Notes: generated from the sequence alone by a model not told the origin. Shown: positions 1 to 5,820, counted from the first letter of the stretch. The stretch is 8,010 nucleotides of DNA from DAOMOP01 sp035444405 (GCA_035444405.1 DAOMOP010000183.1:1-8010), one strand, 5' to 3'. Numbers and translations are program-made.

Positions 1-977
1 TTGCGCACCAAGAGCGGGGCGCCGCCGCGCTCGGTATAGAGCTCGGTGCCGAACGGCACCTGGCCGGCCAGCGCCGACTCGAGGGCCCCCGGCGTGTCGT
101 CGACCATGCGCACCTCGAGCGTCGCGGTGCGCCCCAGAATGTCCTTGGCCTGGGCGACATCCTGCACCCCGGGCAGCTGCACCACGATGCGATCGGCGCC
201 CTGCTGCTGGATCACCGGCTCGGCCACGCCCAGTTCGTTGATGCGGTTGCGCAAGGTGGTGATGTTCTGCGTGATCGCGAACTCGCGGATGGTCTGCTGT
301 GCGGCCGGATCGAGCGTCGCGACGAGCTTCAGGTCGTTCGGACCGTCGTCACGATCGGCAAGCACGAGCTCGGCGGTGCTCGCCTGGATCGCGCGCCGGG
401 CGGCCTCGCGCTGCTCGGTGTCGCGAAAGCGCAGCTCGATGGTGTTGCCCTCGCGCGAGATGCCGGCATGGCGTACGCGGCGGTCGCGCATCAGCGTGCG
501 CAAATCGGCGGCGGTCGAGTCGAGGCGATTGGTGATCGCGCCGGCCATGTCGACCTCGAGCAGGAAGTGCACGCCACCGCGCAGATCGAGGCCCAGATAC
601 ATCGGCAGCGCGTTGATCTGCGTCAGCCAGCCCGGTGTGGCCGGCAGCAGGTTCAGCGCGACGATGTAGGATGGGTCGGCCGGATCCGGGTTGAGCAGGC
701 CGTGAATGAGGTCGCGGGCGAGCATCTGCTCGTCGGTGCCCTCGAAGCGGAAGCGGATGCTGTTCTCGTCCGCGATGATGCCGGTGTGACCGATGCCGGC
801 CTCGCGCAACGCCCGTTCGACCGGTGCGATGATCGACTGATCGAGCTTCAGCGTCGCCTTGCCGCTCGAGATCTGGACCGCCGGCACTTCGCCGTAGAAG
901 TTCGGGATGGTGTAGATCAGGCCGAAGAGCAGGACCAGACCGATGAGGATGTTTTTCCAGAGCGGATAACGGTTCAT
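1..977 (-). CDS. secD: SecD, Sec translocon accessory subunit (N-terminal 325 residues, partial)
   Basis: SecD is an inner-membrane protein that, with SecF and YajC, uses the proton motive force to help SecYEG-SecA complete export of proteins into the periplasm. The gene reads leftwards and runs off the window, so only about the first half of a roughly 600-residue family protein is present. The start ATG (975-977) gives MNRYPLWKN, the usual SecD beginning. One membrane helix spans about residues 8-26. The family signature YLGLDLRGGVHFLLEVD lies at about 127-143, at the start of the large periplasmic P1 region, and a conserved segment including RNRINELGVAEP follows at about 243-254. No good Shine-Dalgarno precedes the ATG. 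It lies 142 nt downstream of yajC on the same strand, the usual yajC-secD-secF order, so secF is expected beyond the left edge. Identification is secure from family knowledge; the missing half cannot be judged. Confidence 0.97.
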   Translation of the reverse strand, partial: MNRYPLWKNILIGLVLLFGLIYTIPNFYGEVPAVQISSGKATLKLDQSIIAPVERALREAGIGHTGIIADENSIRFRFEGTDEQMLARDLIHGLLNPDPADPSYIVALNLLPATPGWLTQINALPMYLGLDLRGGVHFLLEVDMAGAITNRLDSTAADLRTLMRDRRVRHAGISREGNTIELRFRDTEQREAARRAIQASTAELVLADRDDGPNDLKLVATLDPAAQQTIREFAITQNITTLRNRINELGVAEPVIQQQGADRIVVQLPGVQDVAQAKDILGRTATLEVRMVDDTPGALESALAGQVPFGTELYTERGGAPLLVR

Positions 978-1069
978 GAGTCGATTCGTGGGTCGTGCCG
1001 GGAGACGGCGGAAGGGGCGGCGGCGGGTGCATTCTGCGTGACCGGCGCCCGGGAGCCAGCGCGCTGACG

Positions 1070-1085
1070 GCGGATGACGATCCGC
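1070..1085 (-). other. Small hairpin in the yajC-secD spacer
   Basis: The 142-nt spacer between yajC and secD (978-1119) contains no gene. It does contain a perfect 6-bp stem with a 4-nt loop; on the minus strand it reads GCGGAT-CGTC-ATCCGC. No T-run follows, so it is not an intrinsic terminator. It could be an mRNA-processing or stability element that sets yajC and secD expression separately, but a stem this short can arise by chance in GC-rich DNA. Confidence 0.25.
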
Positions 1086-1119
1086 ACGGGCAGCAAGCCA
1101 TCGCGCTGGCGGTTGGTCC

Positions 1120-1440
1120 TCACAGGGTCTTGAGCGTTCCCTTCGGCAGCACGGTGGCGACGGATTGACGCTGTACCACGATGTCCACCTTGTCGGCGAC
1201 CTCGAGGTGCACGAAGTTGTCGCCCACGTCGGTGATGCGGCCGGCCACGCCGCCCTGGGTGATCACCTCGTCGCCTTTCGCCAGCGCCGCGACCATGGTC
1301 TTGTGCTCCTTGGCGCGCTTCATCTGCGGGCGGATCATCAGGAACCACAGAATGACGAACATCAGGATCAGCGGCAGCAGCCCGATCAGGCCCCCGCCGG
1401 CCGGATCGCCGGCCTGGGCATACGCGTTGGAAATCAACAC
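1120..1440 (-). CDS. yajC: YajC, Sec translocon accessory subunit
   Basis: YajC is a small single-span inner-membrane protein that associates with SecDF and the SecYEG channel; it is generally dispensable in E. coli. The product is 106 residues, about the family's usual length. A short N-terminal segment (MLISNAYAQAGDPAGGG) precedes one strongly hydrophobic helix at about 18-37. The family hallmark FLMIRPQMKRAKEHKTM follows at about 33-49, then a small cytoplasmic domain (KGDEVITQGGVAGRITDV, about 55-72). The start codon is GTG (1438-1440). It is chosen because no ATG lies near it in frame, the protein begins where homologues do, and a GGAGA ribosome-binding site lies 6 nt upstream. It sits between tgt (61-nt gap) and secD (142-nt gap) on the same strand, with its own predicted promoter. 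Confidence 0.96.
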   Translation of the reverse strand: MLISNAYAQAGDPAGGGLIGLLPLILMFVILWFLMIRPQMKRAKEHKTMVAALAKGDEVITQGGVAGRITDVGDNFVHLEVADKVDIVVQRQSVATVLPKGTLKTL

Positions 1441-1446
1441 CTTGTG

Positions 1447-1451
1447 TCTCC
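1447..1451 (-). promoter_or_regulatory. Ribosome-binding site of yajC
   Basis: On the minus strand GGAGA lies 6 nt before the GTG at 1438-1440. It supports translation from this non-ATG start, since no in-frame ATG is near. Confidence 0.7.
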
Positions 1452-1473
1452 GGTTAGGTTTGACAAACGACGG

Positions 1474-1482
1474 ATTATAGCA
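1474..1482 (-). promoter_or_regulatory. Extended -10 promoter of yajC-secD
   Basis: On the minus strand the sequence reads TGCTATAAT, a perfect sigma-70 -10 hexamer preceded by the TGn of an extended -10 element. No good -35 is present at 17 nt (AGCGGG), which is typical of extended -10 promoters. Transcription would begin near 1467, giving a leader of about 27 nt before the yajC GTG. It lies in the 61-nt gap after tgt in otherwise GC-rich DNA, so chance occurrence is less likely. It would let yajC-secD be transcribed independently of queA-tgt, with read-through from tgt still possible because no terminator is visible in the gap. Confidence 0.68.
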
Positions 1483-1501
1483 GCATCGTCATGGCGCCCG
1501 C

Positions 1502-2629
1502 TCAGCGCGCCACCGCCTCGCGCGTGCCGAGCGCACGTTCGGCATGAAAGCGCGTCACCCACGCCGCGAAGTCGCCGCCCGCGATCGCGGCCCGCATTTC
1601 CGCCGTGAGGCGCTGGTAGTAACGCAGGTTGTGGATCGTGTTCAGCATGCTGCCGAGAATCTCGTTGCTGCGGTGCAGGTGGTGCAGGTAGGCGCGGCTG
1701 AAGTTGCGGCAGGTGTAGCAGTCGCACGACGCATCGAGCGGGCCGGTGTCGTGCTTGTGCACGGCGTTCTTGATCTTGATGTCGCCGTAGCGCGTGAACA
1801 GCCAGCCGTTGCGCGCGTTGCGCGTCGGCATCACGCAGTCGAACATGTCGATGCCGGCCGCCGCGCCGGCCACGATGTCCTCGGGCGTGCCGACCCCCAT
1901 CAGGTAGCGCGGCTTTTCCGCGGGCAGCTGCGGCGCCGTGTGGGCGAGGATGCGCGCCATGTCCTCCTTGGGCTCGCCGACCGACAGGCCGCCGATCGCG
2001 TAGCCGGAAAAGCCGATGTCGACGAGCCCGGCGAGCGACTCGTCGCGCAGTGGCTCGAACATGCCGCCCTGGACGATGCCGAACAGCGCGTTGCGGTTGC
2101 CCAGACGGTCGAACGCATCGCGCGAGCGCTGCGCCCAGCGCAGCGACAGGCGCATCGAGTCGGCGGCCTCGTCGTAGGTGGCCGGGTGGGGCGTGCACTC
2201 GTCGAAGATCATCGCGATGTCCGAGTCGAGCACGCTCTGGATGCGCATCGACTCTTCGGGCGTCAGGAAGAGCCGCGCACCGTCGATCGGCGAGGCGAAC
2301 CTGACGCCTTCCTCGCTGATCTTGCGCAGTGCACCGAGGCTGAATACCTGGAAGCCCCCCGAGTCGGTAAGGATGGGGCGCTCCCAGGCCATGAAGCGGT
2401 GCAGCCCGCCGTGCGCGGCGACGACCTCGAGCCCCGGCCGCAGCCACAGATGAAAGGTGTTGCCCAGACAGATCTGCGCGCCGACATCGTCGAGCGCGGC
2501 CGGCGTCATCGCCTTGACCGTGCCGTAGGTGCCGACCGGCATGAACACTGGCGTGTCGACGACGCCATGGGCGAGCGTGAGGCGGCCGCGGCGGGCCGCG
2601 CCGTCGGTGGCGAGAAGTTCAAACTGCAT
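1502..2629 (-). CDS. tgt: tRNA-guanine transglycosylase (queuine tRNA-ribosyltransferase)
   Basis: Tgt exchanges the guanine at wobble position 34 of tRNAs with GUN anticodons (Asp, Asn, His, Tyr) for the queuosine precursor preQ1. The product is 375 residues, the usual length for a bacterial TGT, and the numbering matches the E. coli enzyme at every key residue I can place. D89 lies in the TDSGGFQVFSL stretch, D143 in IFDECTPH, and the expected nucleophile D264 in DMFDCVMPTRNARNG. The zinc site is C302, C304, C307 and H333. GGLSVGEPK (213-221) and MGVGTPED (244-251) are further family motifs. The frame stays open upstream, but the start at 2627-2629 (MQFELLATDG) is chosen because homologues begin there. 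It overlaps the end of queA by 11 nt, which suggests translational coupling; only a weak ribosome site is seen. QueA acts on the Tgt product, so the pair forms consecutive pathway steps. Confidence 0.97.
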   Translation of the reverse strand: MQFELLATDGAARRGRLTLAHGVVDTPVFMPVGTYGTVKAMTPAALDDVGAQICLGNTFHLWLRPGLEVVAAHGGLHRFMAWERPILTDSGGFQVFSLGALRKISEEGVRFASPIDGARLFLTPEESMRIQSVLDSDIAMIFDECTPHPATYDEAADSMRLSLRWAQRSRDAFDRLGNRNALFGIVQGGMFEPLRDESLAGLVDIGFSGYAIGGLSVGEPKEDMARILAHTAPQLPAEKPRYLMGVGTPEDIVAGAAAGIDMFDCVMPTRNARNGWLFTRYGDIKIKNAVHKHDTGPLDASCDCYTCRNFSRAYLHHLHRSNEILGSMLNTIHNLRYYQRLTAEMRAAIAGGDFAAWVTRFHAERALGTREAVAR

Positions 2630-3656
2630 CGTTGCGCCGGGCGATGAGCATCGCATCGCCGTAACTGAAGAATCGGTACGCCTGCGCGACCGCATGGGCA
2701 TAGGCGCGGCGGACCGGCTCGATGCCGGCGAAGGCCGACACCAGCATCAGCAGCGTCGACCTGGGCAGGTGGAAGTTGGTCAGCAGCGCGTCGGCGATCT
2801 GGAAGCGGAAGCCCGGCAGGATGAAGAGCTCGGTCTCGCCGACGCCGGCTTCGAACGGCCCGTCCTGCGCGGCGCCTTCGAGCGCGCGCAGGCTGGTGGT
2901 GCCGACCGCGATCACGCGCCCGCCGGCGGCGCGTGTCGCGGCGATCGCGTCTACCGTCTCCTGGGGCAGCACGTAGCGCTCGCGATGCATGCGATGCTCG
3001 CCGAGATCATGCACGCGCACCGGCTGGAAGGTGCCGGCGCCGACGTGCAGCGTCAGCCATGCCGTGCGCGCGCCCCGGGCGGTGAGGCGGGCGAGCAGCG
3101 CCTGGTCGAAGTGCAGGCCTGCGGTGGGTGCCGCGACCGATCCCGGCGCGCGCGCATAGACGGTCTGGTAGCGCGACTCGTCGTGATCGTCGGCGGCGCG
3201 CTCGATATAGGGCGGCAGTGGCAGCTTGCCGTGGCGCTCCAGCAGTTCCATGACGTCGGCGTCGTCCGGGAAGCGCAGATGGAAGAATTCGCCGACCCGT
3301 CCGAGCACGGTGACATCGAACGCGTCGGCCAGATGCAGGCGGCTGCCGGTCGGTGGCGACTTGCTCGCGCGCACCTGTGCGAGCGCCTCGTGCGGGCCGA
3401 CCGGACGCTCGACCAGCACCTCGACCTGGCCGCCGGTCTCCTTGCGGCCGTGCAGGCGTGCGTGGATCACGCGGCTGTCGTTGAACACGAGCAGGTCGCC
3501 CGGGCGCACGAGACCGGGCAGGTCGATGATGCGGCGGTCGTCGAGGCGCTCGCCGTCGAGCACCAGGAGGCGGCTGTCGCAGCGATTGGGCAGCGGCGCC
3601 TGCGCGATCAGCGCCGGCGGGAGTATGTAATCGAAATCGTCCAGTGTCAGTGACAT
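2619..3656 (-). CDS. queA: S-adenosylmethionine:tRNA ribosyltransferase-isomerase
   Basis: QueA transfers and isomerises the ribosyl group of S-adenosylmethionine onto 7-aminomethyl-7-deazaguanine (preQ1) in tRNA, giving epoxyqueuosine. The product has 345 residues, the family's usual size. Recognisable conserved segments, in order, are FNDSRVIHARL (58-68), GSVAAPTAGLHF (172-183), HVGAGTFQPVR (204-214), VGTTSLRALE (251-260) and TNFHLPRSTLLMLVSAFAG (293-311). The reading frame is open far upstream, through the antisense of tRNA-Leu, but MSLTLDDFDYILP at 3654-3656 matches the normal QueA N-terminus. Any upstream extension would enter the tRNA gene. The Shine-Dalgarno is weak. It is the first gene of the minus-strand queA-tgt unit and is divergent from tRNA-Leu, with 47 nt between them. 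The short intergenic region must hold both promoters. Confidence 0.97.
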   Translation of the reverse strand: MSLTLDDFDYILPPALIAQAPLPNRCDSRLLVLDGERLDDRRIIDLPGLVRPGDLLVFNDSRVIHARLHGRKETGGQVEVLVERPVGPHEALAQVRASKSPPTGSRLHLADAFDVTVLGRVGEFFHLRFPDDADVMELLERHGKLPLPPYIERAADDHDESRYQTVYARAPGSVAAPTAGLHFDQALLARLTARGARTAWLTLHVGAGTFQPVRVHDLGEHRMHRERYVLPQETVDAIAATRAAGGRVIAVGTTSLRALEGAAQDGPFEAGVGETELFILPGFRFQIADALLTNFHLPRSTLLMLVSAFAGIEPVRRAYAHAVAQAYRFFSYGDAMLIARRNDAV

Positions 3657-3660
3657 GAGC

Positions 3661-3690
3661 TTGCCGCTCGTCGCGGGATTCGTGGATAAT
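3661..3690 (+). promoter_or_regulatory. Candidate sigma-70 promoter of tRNA-Leu
   Basis: TTGCCG (3661-3666) and GATAAT (3685-3690) are separated by 18 nt and resemble sigma-70 -35 and -10 hexamers. Transcription would start near 3697, about 7 nt before the mature tRNA. The bases after the -10 (ACGGCGC) are GC-rich, like the discriminators of stable-RNA promoters under stringent control. That regulatory reading is an inference. Confidence 0.5.
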
Positions 3691-3691
3691 A
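3686..3691 (-). promoter_or_regulatory. Candidate -10 element of queA, overlapping the tRNA -10
   Basis: On the minus strand the same AT-rich patch reads TATTAT. It is placed to start queA-tgt transcription near 3679, about 23 nt before the queA ATG. No recognisable -35 is seen at the right distance, because that position falls inside the tRNA gene. It shares five bases with the predicted -10 of tRNA-Leu on the other strand. Confidence 0.4.
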
Positions 3692-3703
3692 CGGCGCTTG
3701 CCA

Positions 3704-3790
3704 GCCGGGATGGCGGAATCGGTAGACGCAGCGGACTCAAAATCCGCCGGTGGTGACACTGTGAGGGTTCGAGTCCCTCTCCCGGCACCA
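3704..3790 (+). tRNA. tRNA-Leu (anticodon CAA)
   Basis: The full cloverleaf of a class II tRNA can be folded by eye. The acceptor stem GCCGGGA (3704-3710) pairs with TCCCGGC (3780-3786), followed by discriminator A and an encoded CCA end (3788-3790). The D arm is GCG...CGC. The anticodon stem GCGGA (3731-3735)/TCCGC (3743-3747) encloses the loop CTCAAAA, with anticodon CAA at 3738-3740. A long variable arm, as in leucine tRNAs, is followed by the T arm GAGGG-TTCGAGT-CCCTC. It decodes UUG, a rare codon in a GC-rich genome. It is a stand-alone tRNA, divergent from queA and convergent with the nhaR-like gene. No intrinsic terminator is visible after it. Queuosine enzymes do not act on this anticodon, so its proximity to queA-tgt is not functional in that sense. 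Confidence 0.97.
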
Positions 3791-3966
3791 GAGCATCTTT
3801 CTCATTCGGCAGGTGCAGCCATACGGTGTGGGCGATCGCCAGCACGGCCGTTCGTCGCGGCGCGATGATAGCACCGGGCGCCGTGCACAGCCCCGCGATT
3901 TCCCTTCGACCTCGATCGGCCCGTCGCGGCCACTGATGTTTCGCCCGCGGTCGGCGCGGGTCAGCG
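3791..3966. other. Non-coding gap between convergent tRNA-Leu and nhaR-like genes, with a GC hairpin
   Basis: This 176-nt gap shows no convincing gene. Open frames here are only extensions of neighbouring ones or antisense of the tRNA. A perfect 6-bp GC stem with a 5-nt loop, CCCGCG-GTCGG-CGCGGG, lies at 3944-3960, just after the nhaR-like stop. It could pause transcription from either side, but no T-run follows on either strand. On the minus strand TGCTATCAT (3865-3873) resembles an extended -10 element pointing toward the tRNA; it leads into no recognisable gene. Confidence 0.4.
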
Positions 3967-4872
3967 TCACGCAGGGCGCGTCGACTCGGCTGCGTCGGCC
4001 GGGTGCCGGGTGAGCGCGACGATGCCCGGGTGGGTGAGGCGACGCTCGACCGAGATCGCATAGTACGATTCGGTCACGCCGGTGGCCTCGCCGATCTGGC
4101 GCACCCCGTACTGCCGGCAGACCTGCGCGGCGATCAGTTGCGGGGCTGGAAAAAAGCCCACACCCGCTTCGCCGAAAGCCTTCATCAGCGCGCTGTCGTC
4201 GAATTCCCCGACCACGCGCGGCGTCACGCGCCGCTGTTCGAACCAGTGCATCAGCGGACGGCGCACGGCGGCCTCGGGGCCCGGTATCAGCATCGGCATG
4301 TGGCTCAGGCACGCCGGGAACTCGCCTGCAAGCCGGGTGGCAAGTTCCGGGGTCGCGAACAGGCCGACCGGTGAAGCGGCGAGCTTGTGGCTGAAGCCGC
4401 GTACGTCCGCGTGCGCAGGCATCGGGCTGTCGGCGAGCACGACGTCGAGCCGATGGATGGCGAGCTCGCCGAGCAGGCGCTCGAGCTTGTCCTCGCGACA
4501 GATCAGCCGCATCGGATCGGCCTGCTGCATCGTCGGGGCGAGCAGCAGACTGGCGATGGCCTTCGGGACGACGTCGGCGACGCCGACGCGAAACGGCACT
4601 GCGCGACCCGCGGCGCGGCTCGCGAGGGCCTCCTCGAGCTCGCTGCCGACACGGAATATCTCTTCTGCATAGTCGAGAACCATCTGGCCGGTCTCGGTCA
4701 GCGCGAGGCGCCGCCCTTGGCGGCGAAACAGCGTCACGCCCATGTGCGCTTCGAGCGCGGCGATCTGCCCGCTCAGCGTCTGCGGCGCGAGCCCCGAGCG
4801 CTCGCTCGCGCGCACGATGCCGCCCGCGCGCGCGACATTCCAGAAATGGTGCAGCTGCTTGTAGTTGATCAT
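3967..4872 (-). CDS. nhaR: NhaR-like LysR-family transcriptional regulator
   Basis: This is a LysR-type DNA-binding regulator of 301 residues, the same length as I recall for E. coli NhaR, which activates the sodium/proton antiporter gene nhaA in response to Na+. The N-terminal winged helix-turn-helix covers about residues 1-60 (INYKQLHHFWNVARAGG, then LAPQTLSGQIAALEAHMG at about 28-45). The rest is a ligand-sensing domain. NhaR-like stretches include FRVGVADVVPK (94-104), FPACL (185-189) and GEFDDSALMKAFGEAGVG (222-239). The start at 4870-4872 is chosen because MINYKQLHHFW matches the family N-terminus; the frame extends 25 codons further with no homology-like sequence. No strong ribosome site is seen. 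No nhaA is present in the window. The divergent neighbour is the yccA-like gene, a plausible target. NhaR-like proteins outside enterics may control other stress genes, so the symbol reflects similarity, not proven function. Confidence 0.88.
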   Translation of the reverse strand: MINYKQLHHFWNVARAGGIVRASERSGLAPQTLSGQIAALEAHMGVTLFRRQGRRLALTETGQMVLDYAEEIFRVGSELEEALASRAAGRAVPFRVGVADVVPKAIASLLLAPTMQQADPMRLICREDKLERLLGELAIHRLDVVLADSPMPAHADVRGFSHKLAASPVGLFATPELATRLAGEFPACLSHMPMLIPGPEAAVRRPLMHWFEQRRVTPRVVGEFDDSALMKAFGEAGVGFFPAPQLIAAQVCRQYGVRQIGEATGVTESYYAISVERRLTHPGIVALTRHPADAAESTRPA

Positions 4873-4882
4873 CGGGAAATGC

Positions 4883-4929
4883 TTCGATAAAACCGGATAA
4901 AGATTCCGCAGAACTCGTATATTATCGAA
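4883..4929. promoter_or_regulatory. Candidate operator/promoter region between nhaR-like gene and yccA
   Basis: An AT-rich patch stands out from the GC-rich surroundings. It holds a perfect 8-bp inverted repeat, TTCGATAA (4883-4890) and TTATCGAA (4922-4929), with 31 nt between the arms. GATAAA also recurs at 4886-4891 and 4896-4901, exactly 10 bp (one helical turn) apart. TATTAT (4920-4925) could be a plus-strand -10 for yccA, but no good -35 precedes it, as at activator-dependent promoters. The nhaR-like start lies 10 nt from the left arm. LysR regulators commonly bind such divergent regions and control themselves and the neighbour. The arm spacing is wider than the classical T-N11-A site, so the binding protein is an inference. 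Confidence 0.45.
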
Positions 4930-5062
4930 CAGTCTGAGGATTAGCATTCGGCAGTCCGGTGGACCGATCCGCCGTTGCGTCCGGCATCAGCCGGGCTCGT
5001 GTCATGGCAGCAGTCTGCGCCCGTCCGTTTGCGCAATCCCGGCCACGGGGGCAGAAACCAAG

Positions 5063-5068
5063 AGGAGG
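5063..5068 (+). promoter_or_regulatory. Strong ribosome-binding site of yccA
   Basis: A perfect AGGAGG lies 10 nt before the ATG at 5079. It fixes the start of the membrane protein there and argues against an in-frame ATG at 4959, which would add 40 unrelated residues. Confidence 0.85.
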
Positions 5069-5078
5069 AAGCGATTTC

Positions 5079-5744
5079 ATGGAAAACCGCACGATCACGA
5101 TGAACCGCGCCGAAGCGTCGGTTCTGGCGACCAACAAGGTCATCCGCAACACCTATGTCCTGCTGTCGCTCACGCTGGCGTTCTCCGCGCTCACGGCGGG
5201 GGCGTCGATGGCGCTGGGCCTGCCCCATCCCGGGCTGATCCTGACGCTGGTGGGCTACTTCGGGCTGCTGTTCCTGACCACCAAGCTGCGCAACAGTGCG
5301 GGGGGGCTGGTGGCGATCTTCGCGCTGACCGGCTTCATGGGCTACACGCTCGGCCCGATCCTGTCGGCCTACCTGTCGCTGCCCAACGGCCACCAGATCG
5401 TGATGCAGGCGATGGGCGGCACGGCGGCGATCTTCCTCGGGCTGTCGGGCTACGCGCTGACCACGCGGAAGGACTTCTCGTTCATGGGCGGCTTCCTGAT
5501 GGTCGGCATCCTGGTGGCCTTCCTCGCCGGCCTGGCAGCGATCTTCTTTTCGATGCCGGGGCTGTCGCTGGCGGTGTCGGCGATGTTCGTGCTGCTGATG
5601 TCGGGCCTGATCCTGTATCAGACGAGCAGCATCATCCACGGCGGCGAGACCAACTACATCATGGCGACGGTGACGCTGTACGTGTCGATCTACAACCTCT
5701 TCACGAGCCTGCTGCACCTGCTCGGCGTGATGAACAACGAGTGA
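5079..5744 (+). CDS. yccA: BI-1/YccA-family inner-membrane protein, probable FtsH modulator
   Basis: The product is a 221-residue Bax inhibitor-1 family membrane protein closely resembling E. coli YccA. YccA binds the membrane protease FtsH and limits its attack on SecY and other substrates. Seven hydrophobic helices can be seen at about 24-46, 51-67, 76-98, 107-127, 134-157, 162-181 and 194-217. Family-like stretches are VIRNTYVLLSLTLAFSALTA (21-40), GYTLGPILSAYLS (88-100), YALTTRKDFSFMGG (125-138) and TSSIIHGGETNYIMATVTLY (182-201). The N-terminal tail of about 23 residues is polar; in E. coli this tail is needed for degradation of YccA by FtsH. Q181 and a serine near 203 occupy positions where the calcium-leak member YetJ has its two sensor aspartates, as far as I can align by eye. 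The gene is divergent from the nhaR-like regulator and is monocistronic, ending before a strong terminator. Confidence 0.93.
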   Translation: MENRTITMNRAEASVLATNKVIRNTYVLLSLTLAFSALTAGASMALGLPHPGLILTLVGYFGLLFLTTKLRNSAGGLVAIFALTGFMGYTLGPILSAYLSLPNGHQIVMQAMGGTAAIFLGLSGYALTTRKDFSFMGGFLMVGILVAFLAGLAAIFFSMPGLSLAVSAMFVLLMSGLILYQTSSIIHGGETNYIMATVTLYVSIYNLFTSLLHLLGVMNNE

Positions 5745-5754
5745 GGCGGGCTGA

Positions 5755-5779
5755 GCCGGCGCCCCGCGGGGCAGCCGGC
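5755..5779 (+). other. GC-rich hairpin directly after the yccA stop
   Basis: Beginning 10 nt after the stop codon, GCCGGC-GCCCCGCGGGGC-A-GCCGGC forms a nested palindrome. The outer GCCGGC copies can pair with each other around the inner GCCCC/GGGGC arms. No T-run follows. It may protect the mRNA 3' end or slow polymerase ahead of the terminator at 5791-5820. Confidence 0.35.
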
Positions 5780-5790
5780 CCGGGCTTTCG

Positions 5791-5820
5791 ATGGGCGCCG
5801 CGAGGCGCCCATGTTTTTTT
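5791..5820 (+). terminator. Intrinsic terminator of yccA
   Basis: A perfect 9-bp stem ATGGGCGCC (5791-5799) / GGCGCCCAT (5804-5812) with a GCGA tetraloop is followed by one G and seven T (5814-5820). This is a textbook Rho-independent terminator on the plus strand, 46 nt after the yccA stop. It separates yccA from accA. Confidence 0.93.

Noticed and set aside
978..1119. Possible small gene or riboswitch between yajC and secD
   Set aside because: No frame with a ribosome site and a protein-like product was found, and the only structure is a 6-bp hairpin, too little for a riboswitch call.
1544..2647. A 367-codon plus-strand open frame opposite tgt (and a similar 337-codon minus-strand frame at 1434-2447)
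   Set aside because: Both are shadows of tgt, whose zinc and catalytic residues are all in place. Their products are low-complexity Arg/Ala-rich.
3704..3790. tRNA-Leu as an integration site of a mobile element
   Set aside because: No integrase, no direct repeat of the tRNA 3' end within the window, and ordinary chromosomal genes on both sides.
3657..4061. Upstream extension of queA by 135 codons through the tRNA region
   Set aside because: The extension is antisense of tRNA-Leu and shows the familiar artefact peptide (GEGLEPSQCHHRRILSP) produced by reading tRNA genes backwards. Real QueA begins at 3656.
4873..4947. Longer nhaR-like protein starting at 4947
   Set aside because: The 25 extra residues do not resemble the family N-terminus and would place the start inside the AT-rich control region. 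INYKQLHHFW at the later ATG matches known NhaR.
4981..4994. CCGGC-ATCA-GCCGG hairpin in the yccA leader
   Set aside because: Only 5 bp, no T-run, and no nearby element makes it more than a chance GC stem.
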